DNA of 64,000 bases from Sphingomonas palmae (GCF_900109565.1 NZ_FNZZ01000006.1:152167-216166); one strand, 5' to 3'; counted from the stretch's first letter, positions 35,216-45,659 are shown. Translations and numbers: made by a program. The notes: a model not told the origin generated them from the sequence alone.

Positions 35216-36250
35216 TCAGCGCGGCAGCACCACGCAGCCGCTGCCGGCGCGCGCGCAGGCACGCTGCGCTTCCGTCTTGCTGGCGAAGCCGCTCGCCTGG
35301 AGCCGCGTAATGCCGCCGCTGCGCGCGAAGCTCGCCGTGCCGCCGACGCGGCTGCCGACGCGCGACCACAGGCTGCGCGCGTTCGCATCGTTGGCGAAGG
35401 CGCCGAGCTGGACGCGGTAGGCGCCGCCGCTCGCCTTCGCGGGTGCGGCTCGTTCCGGTGCCGCCCGCTCGGGCGCCGGCTTTGCCGCGGCCGTGCGTGC
35501 CGGCGTGACGGGCGCGGGACGCTCGGTCTGCGCGCGTTGCCGGGATTGCTCCATCCGCTCGGACCGACCGGGCTGCGCGTAGGAAGCGCCGGCGCGGGCA
35601 GGCGGCGGGGTCGTGCGTGATGGCGCGGGCTGCGGTCGGGTACCCGGCTCCGCCGCCGCGAGCGCCGCAGCGGGTGCGGTGTTCGCCGCGCGGCCGCGGG
35701 ACTCGATCTGCTGTGCGAGCGCGATACCCTGTCGGCGCTGATCCTCGGGGATGTATTTGTCCATCTGCGCCAGCGTCTGCGATCCTTGCGGCAGGCCCTG
35801 CTGCGACGATCGGGTGACGAGCGCATAGGCGCGGGTCCAGTCGCGCGGCACGCCGTCGCCGTTGAACAGCATCGTGCCGAGCACGAGCTCGGTGCGCTTT
35901 TCGTCGCGCGCCACCGACTTTTCCAGCCAGGGCAGCGCGTCGGCCTTCTTGCCCGACTGGAACAGCGCGAGCGCGTAATTGTCGGTCGCCTGCGGATGCC
36001 CCTGCGCCGCGGCCTTGCGGTATAGTTCGGTCGCCTGCGCCTGATCGGCGGGCACGCCGCGCCCTAATTTGTACGCCTGCCCGAGGTTGAACTGCGCGTC
36101 GGCGTCGCCCGCGGCGGCAGGGGCGCGCCACTGCGCGACGGCGGCGGGATAGTCGCCGCGGCTCCATGCCTCCACGCCCGCCTTCACGTCCGCGAACGCG
36201 GGCGTCGCCGCCATCATCGCCGCTGCCAGCACCACCAAACGCGTCTTCAT
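35216..36250 (-). CDS. Sel1-repeat and SPOR-domain exported protein
   Basis: A 344-residue protein with a clear signal peptide (cleavage near AFA, residue 20). Sel1/TPR-like repeats cover about 25–165 (AQFNLGQAYKLGRGVPAD and a later copy). A Pro/Ala/Arg-rich linker leads to a C-terminal SPOR domain (YRVQLGAFANDANARSLW … CVVLP) over about 270–344. SPOR domains bind denuded peptidoglycan at the septum, so it is probably a cell-envelope protein. It is divergent from another SPOR protein 225 bp away. Confidence 0.85.
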   Translation of the reverse strand: MKTRLVVLAAAMMAATPAFADVKAGVEAWSRGDYPAAVAQWRAPAAAGDADAQFNLGQAYKLGRGVPADQAQATELYRKAAAQGHPQATDNYALALFQSGKKADALPWLEKSVARDEKRTELVLGTMLFNGDGVPRDWTRAYALVTRSSQQGLPQGSQTLAQMDKYIPEDQRRQGIALAQQIESRGRAANTAPAAALAAAEPGTRPQPAPSRTTPPPARAGASYAQPGRSERMEQSRQRAQTERPAPVTPARTAAAKPAPERAAPERAAPAKASGGAYRVQLGAFANDANARSLWSRVGSRVGGTASFARSGGITRLQASGFASKTEAQRACARAGSGCVVLPR

Positions 36251-36475
36251 CGCCGTTCCCGCCCCAAAACCGTTGTCGCATCATGCCCGAGGCGGCGCGT
36301 TGGTGAAAGTGGCTTAACCACGCGGCATGGGCGTTAACGGTATGTTGAGCAGCCTCTGCCATTCCCGTTTCGACACAGGCGGGCGTTCGCGCTCTCGGCA
36401 CGCCGCCCGCCGGCATTCAGCGACGCGCGCTCCTTAGCGTGGGCACGTGTCGGCGACGAAGCGGTGGGGACGACG

Positions 36476-37825
36476 ATGGTGACGCTTTCTGCAAACAGGT
36501 GCTCGGCAAAGAAGCTGGTAGGCATCGGCCTGTCGGCGCTGCTGCTGGGAAGCGGCGGCGTGATGGTCGTACAGTCGATCGACCCGGCCGTTGCCACGCA
36601 GCGCAGCGATCCGAAAAAGGCGGCGGGCTACGCGCGCAAGGCATCGGCGATGCTGGGCAAGCAGAAGTGGGACAAGGCGGTCCGCTTCGCTGAGGCGGCA
36701 GTGGCGAACAGCCCGGGCGATGCGGGCTATCGCATGATCCTGGGCAATGCGTATCTGCGTGCCGGCCGGTTCGACTCGGCGCGCGCGACTTACGGCGACG
36801 TGCTGTCGCTGCAACCCGCGAATGCGAAGGCGGCGCTGAACCTCGCGCTGGCACAGACGGCGCTCGGGCAGTGGGACGCCGCGCGGCAGATGCTGGACGG
36901 CCACGCCAACGTGATCGCGCCGGTCGACCGCGGTCTCGCCATCGCGCTGGCGGGTGATCCGAACGCGGGGATCGAGGTACTGACCGCGGCGGCGCGCGCG
37001 CCCGATGCCGATGCCAAGACGCGGCAGAACCTCGCGCTCGCGCTCGCGCTCGGCGGGCGGTGGCAGGATGCACGCACGCTGATCGGATACGACATGAACC
37101 CGGCGGAGGCCGACATGCGGATTATCGAGTGGGCGGCGTTCGCGCACCCGACCTCGTCGGCGTCGCAGGTGGCGAGCCTGCTGGGCATCACGCCGGCGGC
37201 CGACCCCGGACAGCCGGTCGCGATCGCGCTGAACGCCGCGGTCGCCCCGACGCGGCTTGCCGCAGCCGACCCGGTCGACAATTATATGCCCGGTCCGCCG
37301 GAGGCAGCACCGAAGCAGGTCGCGGCCGCAGCGCCGCAGCCCGCGATCGACGAGATCCAGGTAGCGCAGGCACCCGCGCCCGAGCCGGCCACGCCGCGTG
37401 AGGCGAAGCCGGAGCCGGTGCGGCTCGCCAGCCTGATCAAGCCGCAGGGTGCCTACAAGGTGCGCGGCGCCGAGCCGATGCCCAAGCCACAAGTTGAGAA
37501 GGTCGCCGTGAAGGCACCCGCGCCGGGTCACTGGTACGTTCAATTGGGCGCGTACGAGAATGCCGCAGTGGCACGCGACGGCTGGGCGCGCGCGTCGCGT
37601 CGTTACCCGACCTTCGCGGGGCTGAGCCCGGCGGGCATGTCGGCCTCGGTCAAGGGCGCCAACTATTATCGCCTGTCGGTCGGCGGGTTCGCGCGCGCCG
37701 ACGCCGACCGGATGTGCCGCGGCTACCGCGTCAAGGGCGGTCGCTGCTTCGTGCGGCAGCAGGCGGGCGATCAAGTCGCCGCCTGGGTGAAGGGCGCGAA
37801 AGGCGTCCAGGTCGCCTCGCGCTGA
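36476..37825 (+). CDS. TPR and SPOR-domain envelope protein
   Basis: A 449-residue protein. An N-terminal hydrophobic segment (about 16–35) directs export or anchoring. TPR helices follow (KWDKAVRFAEAAVANSPGD, DSARATYGDVLSLQPANAKAALNLALAQ), then an Ala/Pro-rich linker and a C-terminal SPOR domain starting HWYVQLGAYENAAVARDGW and ending at the disulphide-capable CRGYRVKGGRC. ATG 36476 is preferred to the GTG at 36464. Such proteins often assist septal peptidoglycan remodelling. Confidence 0.85.
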   Translation: MVTLSANRCSAKKLVGIGLSALLLGSGGVMVVQSIDPAVATQRSDPKKAAGYARKASAMLGKQKWDKAVRFAEAAVANSPGDAGYRMILGNAYLRAGRFDSARATYGDVLSLQPANAKAALNLALAQTALGQWDAARQMLDGHANVIAPVDRGLAIALAGDPNAGIEVLTAAARAPDADAKTRQNLALALALGGRWQDARTLIGYDMNPAEADMRIIEWAAFAHPTSSASQVASLLGITPAADPGQPVAIALNAAVAPTRLAAADPVDNYMPGPPEAAPKQVAAAAPQPAIDEIQVAQAPAPEPATPREAKPEPVRLASLIKPQGAYKVRGAEPMPKPQVEKVAVKAPAPGHWYVQLGAYENAAVARDGWARASRRYPTFAGLSPAGMSASVKGANYYRLSVGGFARADADRMCRGYRVKGGRCFVRQQAGDQVAAWVKGAKGVQVASR

Positions 37826-37846
37826 GGTGATCGCGGGCCGCGGGCG

Positions 37847-39058
37847 CTAGAGTTCGCGCCCGCCCTTCCAGACGCGTAGCACGCGGCCTTGTACGGGCAG
37901 ACCATCGAACGGCGTGTTGCCCGCGACGCCGGGCGTCGCGTCGGCATCGATCTGCCACGGCGCGTTCGGGTCGACCAGAATGACGTCGCCGGGCATGCCG
38001 GGCACGAGCGTTCCCGCGTCGATCCCGAGCAGGCGTGCGGGCGTCTGAGCAAGCAACTGCACCAGCCTCGGCAGGCCGATCACGCCGTCACGCGTCAGCC
38101 CGAGTGCGAGCGGCAGCAGCGTCACCGCACCCGCCGCGCCAGCAGTCGAATCGGCAAAGGGAAGCCGCTTCTCCTCCGGTCCATGCGGGTCGTGGCCCGA
38201 GCACAGCACGTCGATCGTGCCATCAGCGAGCGCGGCGAGCGCGGCCTTGCGGTCGTCCTCGCTGCGGAGCGGCGGCGACAGATGCGCGAAGGTGCGAAAA
38301 TCGCTCATCGCATTGTCGGACAGCAGTAGGTGCGTGGGCGTGATCCCGCAGGTGACGCGCACCCCGCGCGCCTTGGCCGCGCGGACGAGCGCGAACCCCG
38401 CCGCGGTGGTGACCTGACGCAGGTGGAGCCGCGCGCCCGTTTCCTCCGCCAGCATGAGGTCGCGCGCGATCGCGAGCGGTTCGGTGAGCGAGGATGCCGC
38501 GGGCAGGCCGAGGCGGGTCGCGGTCTCGCCCGCGGTCGCGACCGCGCCGGCGGTCAGGCCACCATCCTCGGCGTGCGCGATGACGGGCAGGTCGAGGTCG
38601 CGCGCGTAGGTCAGCACGCGGTGCATGACGCCCGTGTCGGCGATCCACCCGCGCCCGGTGCCGACCGCGCGCGCGCCGGCGGAGGCGCAGATCGCCATCT
38701 CGGCCAGGTCGGCGCCGGCGAGGCCGCGCGTCGCAGCGGCGATCGGGTGGATCCACAGGTCTGGCCGGCCGATCAGGGCGGAACGCTGCACGATGCCGGG
38801 CTCGTCGAGCACCGGTGACTGGTCGGGCATCAGCGCGACGCGGGTGATACCGCCGGCGCGGAATGCCGCACGGTCGATCGTCGCGACGCCCAGGTCGACG
38901 ATGCCGGGCAGCACCAGCTTGCCGCCGCAGTCGACGCGAACGGCGTCGTCGGGCGCGATGCCGTCCGCGATGACGCCGTCAACGATCAGCAGGTCGCCTT
39001 GCGTTTCACCCGCGACGGGGCAGATGGTGCGTGCGTTGACGAGGTGGAGCGCGTTCAT
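37847..39058 (-). CDS. Dihydroorotase-like protein lacking metal ligands (PyrC'/PyrX type)
   Basis: A 403-residue amidohydrolase-fold protein, translationally coupled to pyrB by an ATGA overlap. Active type I dihydroorotases have PGxxDxHxHxRxPG; here it reads [12 protein letters not shown], and about 16 following residues are missing. The second His pair (HxxH) is HLRQ, and TDHAPH is SGHDPH, losing the catalytic Asp. It should therefore be catalytically dead. In Pseudomonas such a PyrC' protein is a structural partner needed for aspartate transcarbamoylase activity, and the same role is likely here. An active dihydroorotase must be elsewhere. Confidence 0.88.
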   Translation of the reverse strand: MNALHLVNARTICPVAGETQGDLLIVDGVIADGIAPDDAVRVDCGGKLVLPGIVDLGVATIDRAAFRAGGITRVALMPDQSPVLDEPGIVQRSALIGRPDLWIHPIAAATRGLAGADLAEMAICASAGARAVGTGRGWIADTGVMHRVLTYARDLDLPVIAHAEDGGLTAGAVATAGETATRLGLPAASSLTEPLAIARDLMLAEETGARLHLRQVTTAAGFALVRAAKARGVRVTCGITPTHLLLSDNAMSDFRTFAHLSPPLRSEDDRKAALAALADGTIDVLCSGHDPHGPEEKRLPFADSTAGAAGAVTLLPLALGLTRDGVIGLPRLVQLLAQTPARLLGIDAGTLVPGMPGDVILVDPNAPWQIDADATPGVAGNTPFDGLPVQGRVLRVWKGGREL

Positions 39059-40044
39059 GCCCAACCCTCCACACCGCGCGAGCGCCTGGTCAGCACGTCG
39101 AGGCACGCCATGCGTACCGCCACGCCCATCGCGACCTGTTCGGTGATGGCCGAGCGCTCGACATGGTCGGCGACCGCCGAGTCGATTTCGACCCCGCGGT
39201 TCATCGGGCCGGGATGCATGACGAGCGCGTCGGGCGCGTAGCGTTCGAGGCGTTCCATCGTCAGGCCGTAGCGCAGGTGATATTCGCGCATCGAGGGGAC
39301 GTAGCCGCCCGACATCCGCTCGGTCTGCAGCCGCAGCATCATCACCACGTCGGCATGCGCGATTGCCTGGTCGAAATCGGTGAAGGCGGTGACTCCCATG
39401 CGCTCGATCTCGGGCGGCATCAGCGTCGAGGGCGCGCAGACGCGGACCTCGGCGGCGAGCGCGGTGAGTGCGAGAATGTTCGATCGCGCGACGCGGCTGT
39501 GGAGCAGGTCGCCGCAGATCACGACGCGCTTGTTGGCGATGCCGCCCAAACGGCGGCGGATGGTGAGCGCGTCGAGCAGCGCCTGCGTCGGGTGCTCGTG
39601 CCGGCCGTCGCCCGCGTTCAGTACCGGGCAGTCGACCTTGTCGGCGATCAGGCGCACCGCGCCCGAGCTCATGTGACGAATGACGATCACGTCGGCGCGC
39701 ATCGCGTTCAGCGTCATCGCGGTGTCGATCAGCGTCTCACCCTTTTTCACCGACGATTGCGCCGCGTGCATGTTGACGACGTCGGCGCCGAGCCGCTTGC
39801 CCGCGATCTCGAAGCTGAGCAGCGTGCGGGTCGAGTTCTCGAAGAAAGCGTTGATCTGCGTCAGCCCGGCGAGCCGCTTGTCCGCGGTGGTCGGCGCGCG
39901 ATTGGCCTCGATCCACTGTTCGGCCTCGTCGAGCAGGAAGGTGATCTCGTGTGGTTCGAGGCCGTGGATCCCGGTCAGGTGACGATGCGGGAATACCGCG
40001 CCGCCGGGGATCAGGGTTCCGGGGCGGTGGTCCGAGCGTTGCAT
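39055..40044 (-). CDS. pyrB: Aspartate carbamoyltransferase catalytic chain
   Basis: A 329-residue ATCase catalytic chain. The carbamoyl-phosphate motif [13 protein letters not shown], the 80s-loop [23 protein letters not shown] and the aspartate-binding LRLQTERM are all present, with [13 protein letters not shown] near the C-terminus. It condenses carbamoyl phosphate with aspartate in pyrimidine synthesis. It is the first gene of a two-gene unit with the inactive dihydroorotase-like partner, which fits the dodecameric class A arrangement. No pyrI-like regulatory chain is seen. Confidence 0.96.
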   Translation of the reverse strand: MQRSDHRPGTLIPGGAVFPHRHLTGIHGLEPHEITFLLDEAEQWIEANRAPTTADKRLAGLTQINAFFENSTRTLLSFEIAGKRLGADVVNMHAAQSSVKKGETLIDTAMTLNAMRADVIVIRHMSSGAVRLIADKVDCPVLNAGDGRHEHPTQALLDALTIRRRLGGIANKRVVICGDLLHSRVARSNILALTALAAEVRVCAPSTLMPPEIERMGVTAFTDFDQAIAHADVVMMLRLQTERMSGGYVPSMREYHLRYGLTMERLERYAPDALVMHPGPMNRGVEIDSAVADHVERSAITEQVAMGVAVRMACLDVLTRRSRGVEGWA

Positions 40045-40056
40045 CGGCGGCGGTGA

Positions 40057-41445
40057 TTATGTCGTGGCGGCGCCCCGTGCAAGGTTCGAGCGAGGGAGAG
40101 CCAGCCGGGCGAGCAGTTCCGCCGCGATCAGCGCTGCGGTCAATTCGAAGAAGGGCGAGAGTTCGACCAGATAGCGAAGCTCGGTATTCGCGCCGGCGGC
40201 AAAGAAGATCACGCGGGCACTGGCGTAGAGCACGCTCGCCGCGGCGAACAGGCGCGTGCGGCGGGATCCTATCGCCGCGGCGAGCAGGACCGCGAGCGTG
40301 AGCGCGAACCGGTACAGGTCGGTGACGCTGACGCGGTCGCGCCCGTCACCCACGCCCTGCGCGAACGGCCAGAACCAGCGGGCGGAGAGCGCGCGGGTAC
40401 GGGCGGCGAAGCGGCGGACCCGGTCGACGGGGTCAAGTCCTGCCTCCCGTACTCGCGCCAGGTGCTCGAATCCGGCAGCGGCGAGCGGCGGGATCGTCGT
40501 GCCGGGTGTCGCCCGCGTGATCGCCAGCAGCCGGTCGACCTCGGCATGTTCTTCAGGCGAGGAATAAGCGTGGTCGGGCAGGCGGAAGTGACGCGTGTCG
40601 CGCGGATCGTAGTAGAGTGCGTCGCCGCGCTCCTGCTGTCCGACGACCCAGGTCGTGACCCAGTCGGTGTAGCCGCGCGCCAAGTAGGTACCGTCGGTCT
40701 TCACCCACGGCCGCGGCAGCGCGGGCAGGCCGACCGCGACGTTGCGCGCCGACCAGGCGAGGCACGAGGCGGCGACGATCGCAGTGACGACGCCCCACGA
40801 GGTGATCGCGCGGCGTAGTCTTGGTTTTGGGCCGATCGCATAGGCGACGAGCGCGACGGGTGCGAGCAGTAGCACCGAGTCCATCCGCAGCCACACCGCG
40901 ACGGTGAGGGCAAGCGCGAGCGGCCACGTCCTCAATCGGCCGACCTCGATGCTGAGCAGCAGTTCGGCCAACACCCAGTTCGTGGCGGCAAGCGTCAGCA
41001 ACTCGGTTTCGAGATTACCCGCGTAGATCGCGCCGACCGGCGAACAGGCGAGCAGGACACCCGCGAGCAGCGCTGCCGGGCGCGTGAAGGTGCGGCGGAC
41101 GGCGTAGGTGAGATAGGCGATCGACGCGGCCGAGAGGAGGCTCTGCACCAGCAGGATCGCGACGTTGCTGTGCCCGCTGAGGTGCCATACCGCGGCGGCG
41201 AAGGCAGGGAACAGCGGCAGCTGGTTGCCGCCGAAATGAGGCACGCAGTCGCCGACGCCCGGGATCGTCACTGCGACGCCGCAGCCGCGATAGATATTCT
41301 CCGCCACGTTGCGGTAGAGCACCCAGTCACCGCTGTCGTACGGCATGGCGAGCGCGAAGCCGATGCGAATGATCAGCGCCAATACGAAGATCAACGCGAG
41401 CAGGAGGCGGTCGCGACGATCGATGGTGGCAGACAGCGGACGCAT
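40057..41445 (-). CDS. Multi-pass GT-C-like glycosyltransferase family protein
   Basis: A 462-residue membrane protein with about ten helices. The first periplasmic loop has MPYDSGDWVLYRNVAENIYRG, with an acidic Asp after the first helix as in PMT/ArnT-type GT-C enzymes, and a later NLETELLTL loop also fits. A long soluble loop (about 225–350) precedes the last helices. It would use a polyprenyl-phosphate sugar donor in the periplasm; the acceptor is unknown. ATG 41445 is used. It lies 12 bp from pyrB but is functionally unrelated. Confidence 0.72.
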   Translation of the reverse strand: MRPLSATIDRRDRLLLALIFVLALIIRIGFALAMPYDSGDWVLYRNVAENIYRGCGVAVTIPGVGDCVPHFGGNQLPLFPAFAAAVWHLSGHSNVAILLVQSLLSAASIAYLTYAVRRTFTRPAALLAGVLLACSPVGAIYAGNLETELLTLAATNWVLAELLLSIEVGRLRTWPLALALTVAVWLRMDSVLLLAPVALVAYAIGPKPRLRRAITSWGVVTAIVAASCLAWSARNVAVGLPALPRPWVKTDGTYLARGYTDWVTTWVVGQQERGDALYYDPRDTRHFRLPDHAYSSPEEHAEVDRLLAITRATPGTTIPPLAAAGFEHLARVREAGLDPVDRVRRFAARTRALSARWFWPFAQGVGDGRDRVSVTDLYRFALTLAVLLAAAIGSRRTRLFAAASVLYASARVIFFAAGANTELRYLVELSPFFELTAALIAAELLARLALPRSNLARGAATT

Positions 41446-41581
41446 GGACACGCTTTGTAACGCACAAGCATTAAGGCATTGCGAGCGCAGAAGCCGAGCA
41501 GCGCTCGGCGCAGGGCAGGCGAGGCCCTATATGGGGGCGCGCCGTCGTTCGTGAGGCGGCAGCGCTAACGGAAGCGACGCG

Positions 41582-42013
41582 ATGACGATCTTCACCATCG
41601 GCTACGAGGGCGTGACGCTGGACGCGTTCACCGCCGCGCTGCACGGCGCGGGCGTCCGGCGGGTGATCGACGTACGCGCGCTGCCGCTGTCGCGCCGGCC
41701 GGGCTTCTCCAAGTCAACCTTGGCCGCGTCGTTGAAGGAGGCGGGGATCGACTATGTTCATCTGAAGGCGCTCGGCACGCCCAAGCCGGGGCGCGACGCG
41801 GCGAAGAAGGGCGATGTCGCGACCTTAACGGCGGTGTACGACGCACAGCTGGAGCTGCCCGAGGCGCAGGTCGCGGCGGCGCAGATGCTGGCGCTCGCCG
41901 ACGAAATACCCAGTGCGCTGTTATGCTACGAGCGCGACCCGTGCCATTGCCACCGCACGCTGCTGCTTCATACGGTGGGCGAGGGGCGTGCGGTGATCGA
42001 CCTCTACGCCTAG
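41582..42013 (+). CDS. DUF488 family protein
   Basis: A 143-residue cytoplasmic protein with the DUF488 layout: TIGYEGVTLDAFTAAL at the N-terminus, VIDVRALPLSRRPGFSK, and near the C-terminus LLCYERDPCHCHRTLLL, whose Cys/His cluster is the family's most conserved part. The biochemical function is unknown. It converges with the DUF952 gene, overlapping by 4 bp. Confidence 0.88.
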   Translation: MTIFTIGYEGVTLDAFTAALHGAGVRRVIDVRALPLSRRPGFSKSTLAASLKEAGIDYVHLKALGTPKPGRDAAKKGDVATLTAVYDAQLELPEAQVAAAQMLALADEIPSALLCYERDPCHCHRTLLLHTVGEGRAVIDLYA

Positions 42014-42369
42014 CCCGCGATCGGCAGGCGAATGCTGCCGTCGTCGTGGCGGGCGAGCGGCGAGTAGGCGATGGCGGTTTCGAGCAGCATGGCTGAGTAG
42101 AGATGCGGGAAAAGCTGCCCGCCGCGCGACGGCTCCCACCGGATCTTGTCGCCGTGTGCGGCGAGATCGACCGCGACGATGTGAAGGTCCGCCTGCCCGG
42201 CGAAATGCTTGTCGATCGTCTCGGCAAGCTGGTCCGCGGTCGAGAGATGGATGTAGCCGTCTGCCAAGTCGACCGGCGCGCCCGCGAACGTACCGTCACG
42301 CTCCAGCGTCGCCATCTGCTCCGCGGTCAGCACCTTGTAGGCGGTGAGAGGCTTATCGGTCTCGCTCAT
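42010..42369 (-). CDS. DUF952 family protein
   Basis: A 119-residue protein with YKVLTAEQMATLERDG, DGYIHLSTADQLAETI and GQLFPHLYSAM, the conserved DUF952 segments. Its Asp-Gly-Tyr-Ile-His-Leu-Ser motif suggests an ADP-ribosyltransferase-like ligand pocket, but the function is not established. It starts in an ATGA overlap with the end of gyrA, so it is translated behind gyrase. Confidence 0.88.
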   Translation of the reverse strand: MSETDKPLTAYKVLTAEQMATLERDGTFAGAPVDLADGYIHLSTADQLAETIDKHFAGQADLHIVAVDLAAHGDKIRWEPSRGGQLFPHLYSAMLLETAIAYSPLARHDDGSIRLPIAG

Positions 42370-45140
42370 TCGCCATCCTCCGGTCCGGCGGCTGCATCGT
42401 CACCGATCGAACCATCATCGGCGGGCGCGGTTTCCACCGTGTCGGCGAGTTCGGCCGCGACCATCGCCTCGGCCGCGTCCTCGGGCTCGGGCTCCTCATC
42501 GATCCGCGCGGCGGAGACGACGTGCTCGTCGTCAGCGACGTTGAACAGCCGCACGCCCGCCGAACCGCGCCCAATGATGCGCAAGCTGGTCAGCGGCATG
42601 CGGATCATCTTGGCCTGATCGGTGACGAGCATCAGCTGGTCCGCCTTGGTCGCGGGGAAGCTGGCGACGACGGGGCCGTTACGCTTCACGTTGTCGATGT
42701 TGGTGATGCCCTGACCACCACGCCCGGTGCGGCGATACTCGTAGGCGGAAGAAATCTTGCCATAGCCGTTGGCGCAGACGGTAAGGATGAACTCCTCACA
42801 CCCGCGCATCCGCTCGAACAGGGTCAGCTCCATGTCGAGATCGCCCTCGCGCTCCTTCCACGGGGCGTTGCGCAAATACTGCTCGCGCTCCTCGGGCGAG
42901 GCATCGACGCGGTGAAGGACCGAGAGCGAGATAACCGCGTCGTCGCCCTTCAACGCGATGCCGCGAACGCCGGTCGAGTTGCGGCTCTGGAACTCGCGTA
43001 CTTCATCGGCGGCGAAGCGGATCGCCTTGCCCTGGCGCGTGGCGAGCAGCACGTCGTCGCCCTCGTCGAGCAGCGCGACGCCGATCAGCCGGTCGTCGGC
43101 GTCGACGCCTTCGAACTTCATCGCGATCTTGCCGTTCGACGGCACGTTGGTGAACGCGTCCATCGAATTGCGCCGCACACTGCCCTGCGCGGTCGCGAAC
43201 ATGACGTGGAGCTTGCCCCAGTCGGCCTCGTCTTCAGGCAGCGGCAGCACGGTCGAGATCGTCTCGCCCGCCTCCAGCGGCAGGAGGTTGATCATCGGGC
43301 GACCGCGCGTCGCCGGCCCGCCCTCGGGCAGGCGCCACACCTTCATGCGATACACGCGGCCGAGCGTCGAGAAGAACAGCACCGGCGTGTGCGTCGAGGT
43401 GACGAACAGCTTGGTGACGACGTCCTCGTCCTTGGTCGCCATGCCGGCGCGACCCTTGCCGCCGCGCGCCTGCGCGCGGAACGCGTCGAGCGGGGTGCGC
43501 TTGATGTAGCCCTCGAGCGTGACGGTGACGACCATCTCCTCGCGCTCGATCAGGTCCTCGTCCTCGATCCCGTCGGCGGCGGCGGCGATCTCGGTCCGGC
43601 GCGGCGTCGCGAACAGCTCGCGCACCTCGCGCAGCTCGTCGCGCAGCACGCCGTAAAGCTTGACGCGGTCGGACAGGATCGCGAGCAGCTCCGCGATCGA
43701 GGCCGCGAGCCCTTCGAGCTCGTTGCCGATCTCGTCGCGGCCGAGCGCGGTCAGGCGATGGAGGCGCAGGTCGAGGATCGCGCGAACCTGCGTTTCCGAC
43801 AGGCGATAGGTGTCGCCCGTGACCTCGACGTCGGTCGCCTCGACCAGGCGGATGTAGGGCGCGATCTCGGCAATCGGCCACTCGCGCGCGAGCAGCTTCT
43901 GCCGTGCCTCGGCCGGACTCGCCGAGCCGCGGATGATCCGCACCATCTCGTCGAGGTTGGTGACCGCAATGACGAGGCCGAGCAAGATGTGCGCGCGCTC
44001 GCGTGCCTTGGCGAGCTCGAACTTCGAGCGGCGGGTGATGACCTGCTCGCGGAAGGTGATGAACGCGGCGATGATGTCGCGCAGGTTGAGCAGCTCGGGC
44101 CGCCCGCCGCGGATCGCGAGCATGTTGGCGGCAAACGACCCTTGCGCCGGCGTGTGGCGCCACAATTGGTTGAGCACGACCTCGGGCGTCGCGTCGCGCT
44201 TCAGGTCGATGACGATCCGCACGCCTTCGCGGTTCGACTCGTCGCGAATGTCGCTGACGCCCTCGATGCGCTTGTCCTTCGCCGCCTCGGCGATCTTCTC
44301 GACCAGCGCGTTCTTGCCCTGCTGGTAGGGTATCGAGGTCAGCACGATCGAGCGGCGACCCTCGCGACCGCCGCGTTCCTCGATCACGTGGCGTGAGCGG
44401 ACGATGATCGAGCCGCGACCGGTCTCATAGGCCGAGCGCGCGCCCGCGCGGCCGAGGATGATCGCGCCGGTCGGGAAGTCGGGACCGGGAACGATCTGCA
44501 TCAGTTCCTCGGTCGTGATCGCGCCGTTGTCGAGGTAGGCGAAACACGCGTCGATCACCTCGCCGAGGTTATGCGGCGGAATGTTGGTCGCCATGCCAAC
44601 CGCGATGCCGCCCGCGCCGTTAACGAGCAGGTTGGGAAAGCGCGCGGGCAGCACCTGCGGCTCGCGCTCCGACCCGTCGTAGTTCGGCTGGAAGTCGACC
44701 GTGTCCTTGTCGAGGTCCTCGAGCAGGTAGTTCGCCGCCTTCGCCAGCCGCGCCTCGGTGTAGCGCATCGCGGCGGGCGGATCGGGGTCCATCGAGCCGA
44801 AGTTGCCCTGACCGTCGATCAGCGGCAGCCGCATCGACCAGTCCTGCGTCATGCGCGCGAGCGCGTCGTAGATCGCGGTGTCGCCGTGCGGGTGATATTT
44901 ACCGATCACGTCACCGACGATGCGCGCCGACTTGCGATACGGGCGATTGTAGAGGAACCCGCTCTCGTTGGCGGAATACAGGATACGGCGGTGGACCGGC
45001 TTCAACCCGTCGCGCACGTCGGGCAGCGCGCGCGCCACGATCACGCTCATCGCGTAATCGAGGTAGGAGGTCTTCATCTCCTCGACGATGGAGATGGGGG
45101 CGATGTCGGACGGGTCGGCGAGGACGGTCTCGTCGGTCAA
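42366..45140 (-). CDS. gyrA: DNA gyrase subunit A
   Basis: A 924-residue gyrase [30 protein letters not shown] (split) begins the winged-helix domain. [15 protein letters not shown] is the quinolone-determining region, with Thr and Asp at the positions equivalent to E. coli 83 and 87. [10 protein letters not shown] carries the DNA-cleaving Tyr. The GyrA-box QARGGKG lies in the first C-terminal blade region, and a second RTGRGGQG near the end. The acidic tail is Glu/Asp-rich. The start is TTG; no ATG or GTG lies in frame upstream near the conserved N-terminus. A striking alternating tract lies 70–103 bp upstream. Confidence 0.97.
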   Translation of the reverse strand: MTDETVLADPSDIAPISIVEEMKTSYLDYAMSVIVARALPDVRDGLKPVHRRILYSANESGFLYNRPYRKSARIVGDVIGKYHPHGDTAIYDALARMTQDWSMRLPLIDGQGNFGSMDPDPPAAMRYTEARLAKAANYLLEDLDKDTVDFQPNYDGSEREPQVLPARFPNLLVNGAGGIAVGMATNIPPHNLGEVIDACFAYLDNGAITTEELMQIVPGPDFPTGAIILGRAGARSAYETGRGSIIVRSRHVIEERGGREGRRSIVLTSIPYQQGKNALVEKIAEAAKDKRIEGVSDIRDESNREGVRIVIDLKRDATPEVVLNQLWRHTPAQGSFAANMLAIRGGRPELLNLRDIIAAFITFREQVITRRSKFELAKARERAHILLGLVIAVTNLDEMVRIIRGSASPAEARQKLLAREWPIAEIAPYIRLVEATDVEVTGDTYRLSETQVRAILDLRLHRLTALGRDEIGNELEGLAASIAELLAILSDRVKLYGVLRDELREVRELFATPRRTEIAAAADGIEDEDLIEREEMVVTVTLEGYIKRTPLDAFRAQARGGKGRAGMATKDEDVVTKLFVTSTHTPVLFFSTLGRVYRMKVWRLPEGGPATRGRPMINLLPLEAGETISTVLPLPEDEADWGKLHVMFATAQGSVRRNSMDAFTNVPSNGKIAMKFEGVDADDRLIGVALLDEGDDVLLATRQGKAIRFAADEVREFQSRNSTGVRGIALKGDDAVISLSVLHRVDASPEEREQYLRNAPWKEREGDLDMELTLFERMRGCEEFILTVCANGYGKISSAYEYRRTGRGGQGITNIDNVKRNGPVVASFPATKADQLMLVTDQAKMIRMPLTSLRIIGRGSAGVRLFNVADDEHVVSAARIDEEPEPEDAAEAMVAAELADTVETAPADDGSIGDDAAAGPEDGE

Positions 45141-45207
45141 GGTGCTACGCTCTTCGTGGCTACTAGGGAAAGGAGCAGCCTAGCCGAGCGTGTCGCCCGT
45201 GACCACC

Positions 45208-45243
45208 CCCGCGCGCGTACGTGCGTGTACGTGCGCGCGCGGG
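45208..45243. promoter_or_regulatory. Alternating Y/R tract and hairpin upstream of gyrA
   Basis: From 45210 to 45241, 32 consecutive bases strictly alternate pyrimidine and purine (CG and TA/TG/CA steps), the sequence type most prone to the Z form. The same stretch folds as a 16-bp stem (45208–45223 with 45228–45243) with two G·T pairs and a 4-base loop, so cruciform extrusion is also possible. It lies between the small exported protein gene and gyrA, both on the minus strand. There is no U-tract, so a normal terminator is unlikely. Confidence 0.6.
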
Positions 45244-45259
45244 AGCATATGAAGTCGGA

Positions 45260-45544
45260 TCAGCGCTTGCAGGCCTGCTTGGTCTTGTTGCCCGCCTTTG
45301 AGCAATCGTAGGTCACGCTCTTCCCGGTCGCGGTCTTGGTGGTGACCATGTGACCGGCAGCCGTGCGCGACTGCGTCGTGCGGGTCGTCGCCATCGCGGG
45401 TTTCATCGACGACGTCTTCGTCATGGTGCGCGTGGTGGTGCGCGCCGCGGTGGTCGCGTGCGTCATCGGTGTCTGCGCGACCGCCATCCCGGCGGAGAAC
45501 AGCGCGGCGGAGGCGAGAAGCGCGAAGGGCAACGAACGGGTCAT
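45260..45544 (-). CDS. Small secreted Thr-rich protein
   Basis: A 94-residue protein with a signal peptide cleaved near VAQ (about residue 24). The mature part is Thr/Ala/Met-rich (TTAARTTTRTMTKTSS) and ends in a conserved-looking YDCSKAGNKTKQACKR with two Cys. ATG 45544 follows TAGGAGA. I do not recognise the family; the C-terminal segment loosely recalls short PsiF-like proteins. The function is unknown. Confidence 0.65.
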   Translation of the reverse strand: MTRSLPFALLASAALFSAGMAVAQTPMTHATTAARTTTRTMTKTSSMKPAMATTRTTQSRTAAGHMVTTKTATGKSVTYDCSKAGNKTKQACKR

Positions 45545-45659
45545 CGAAGGTCTCCTAATCGTCCGGCGCTTCATCGCGCCTCCTGCCTGATTAGAAGCCT
45601 GCGCATGACGCCGCGCTGTCGCGTTCATGAAGGTTGCGTAACAAGCCCGCGCACATGGG

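Noticed and set aside
42522..44396. 624-codon open frame opposite gyrA
   Set aside because: Same reason: antisense to a conserved essential gene, no recognisable motif.
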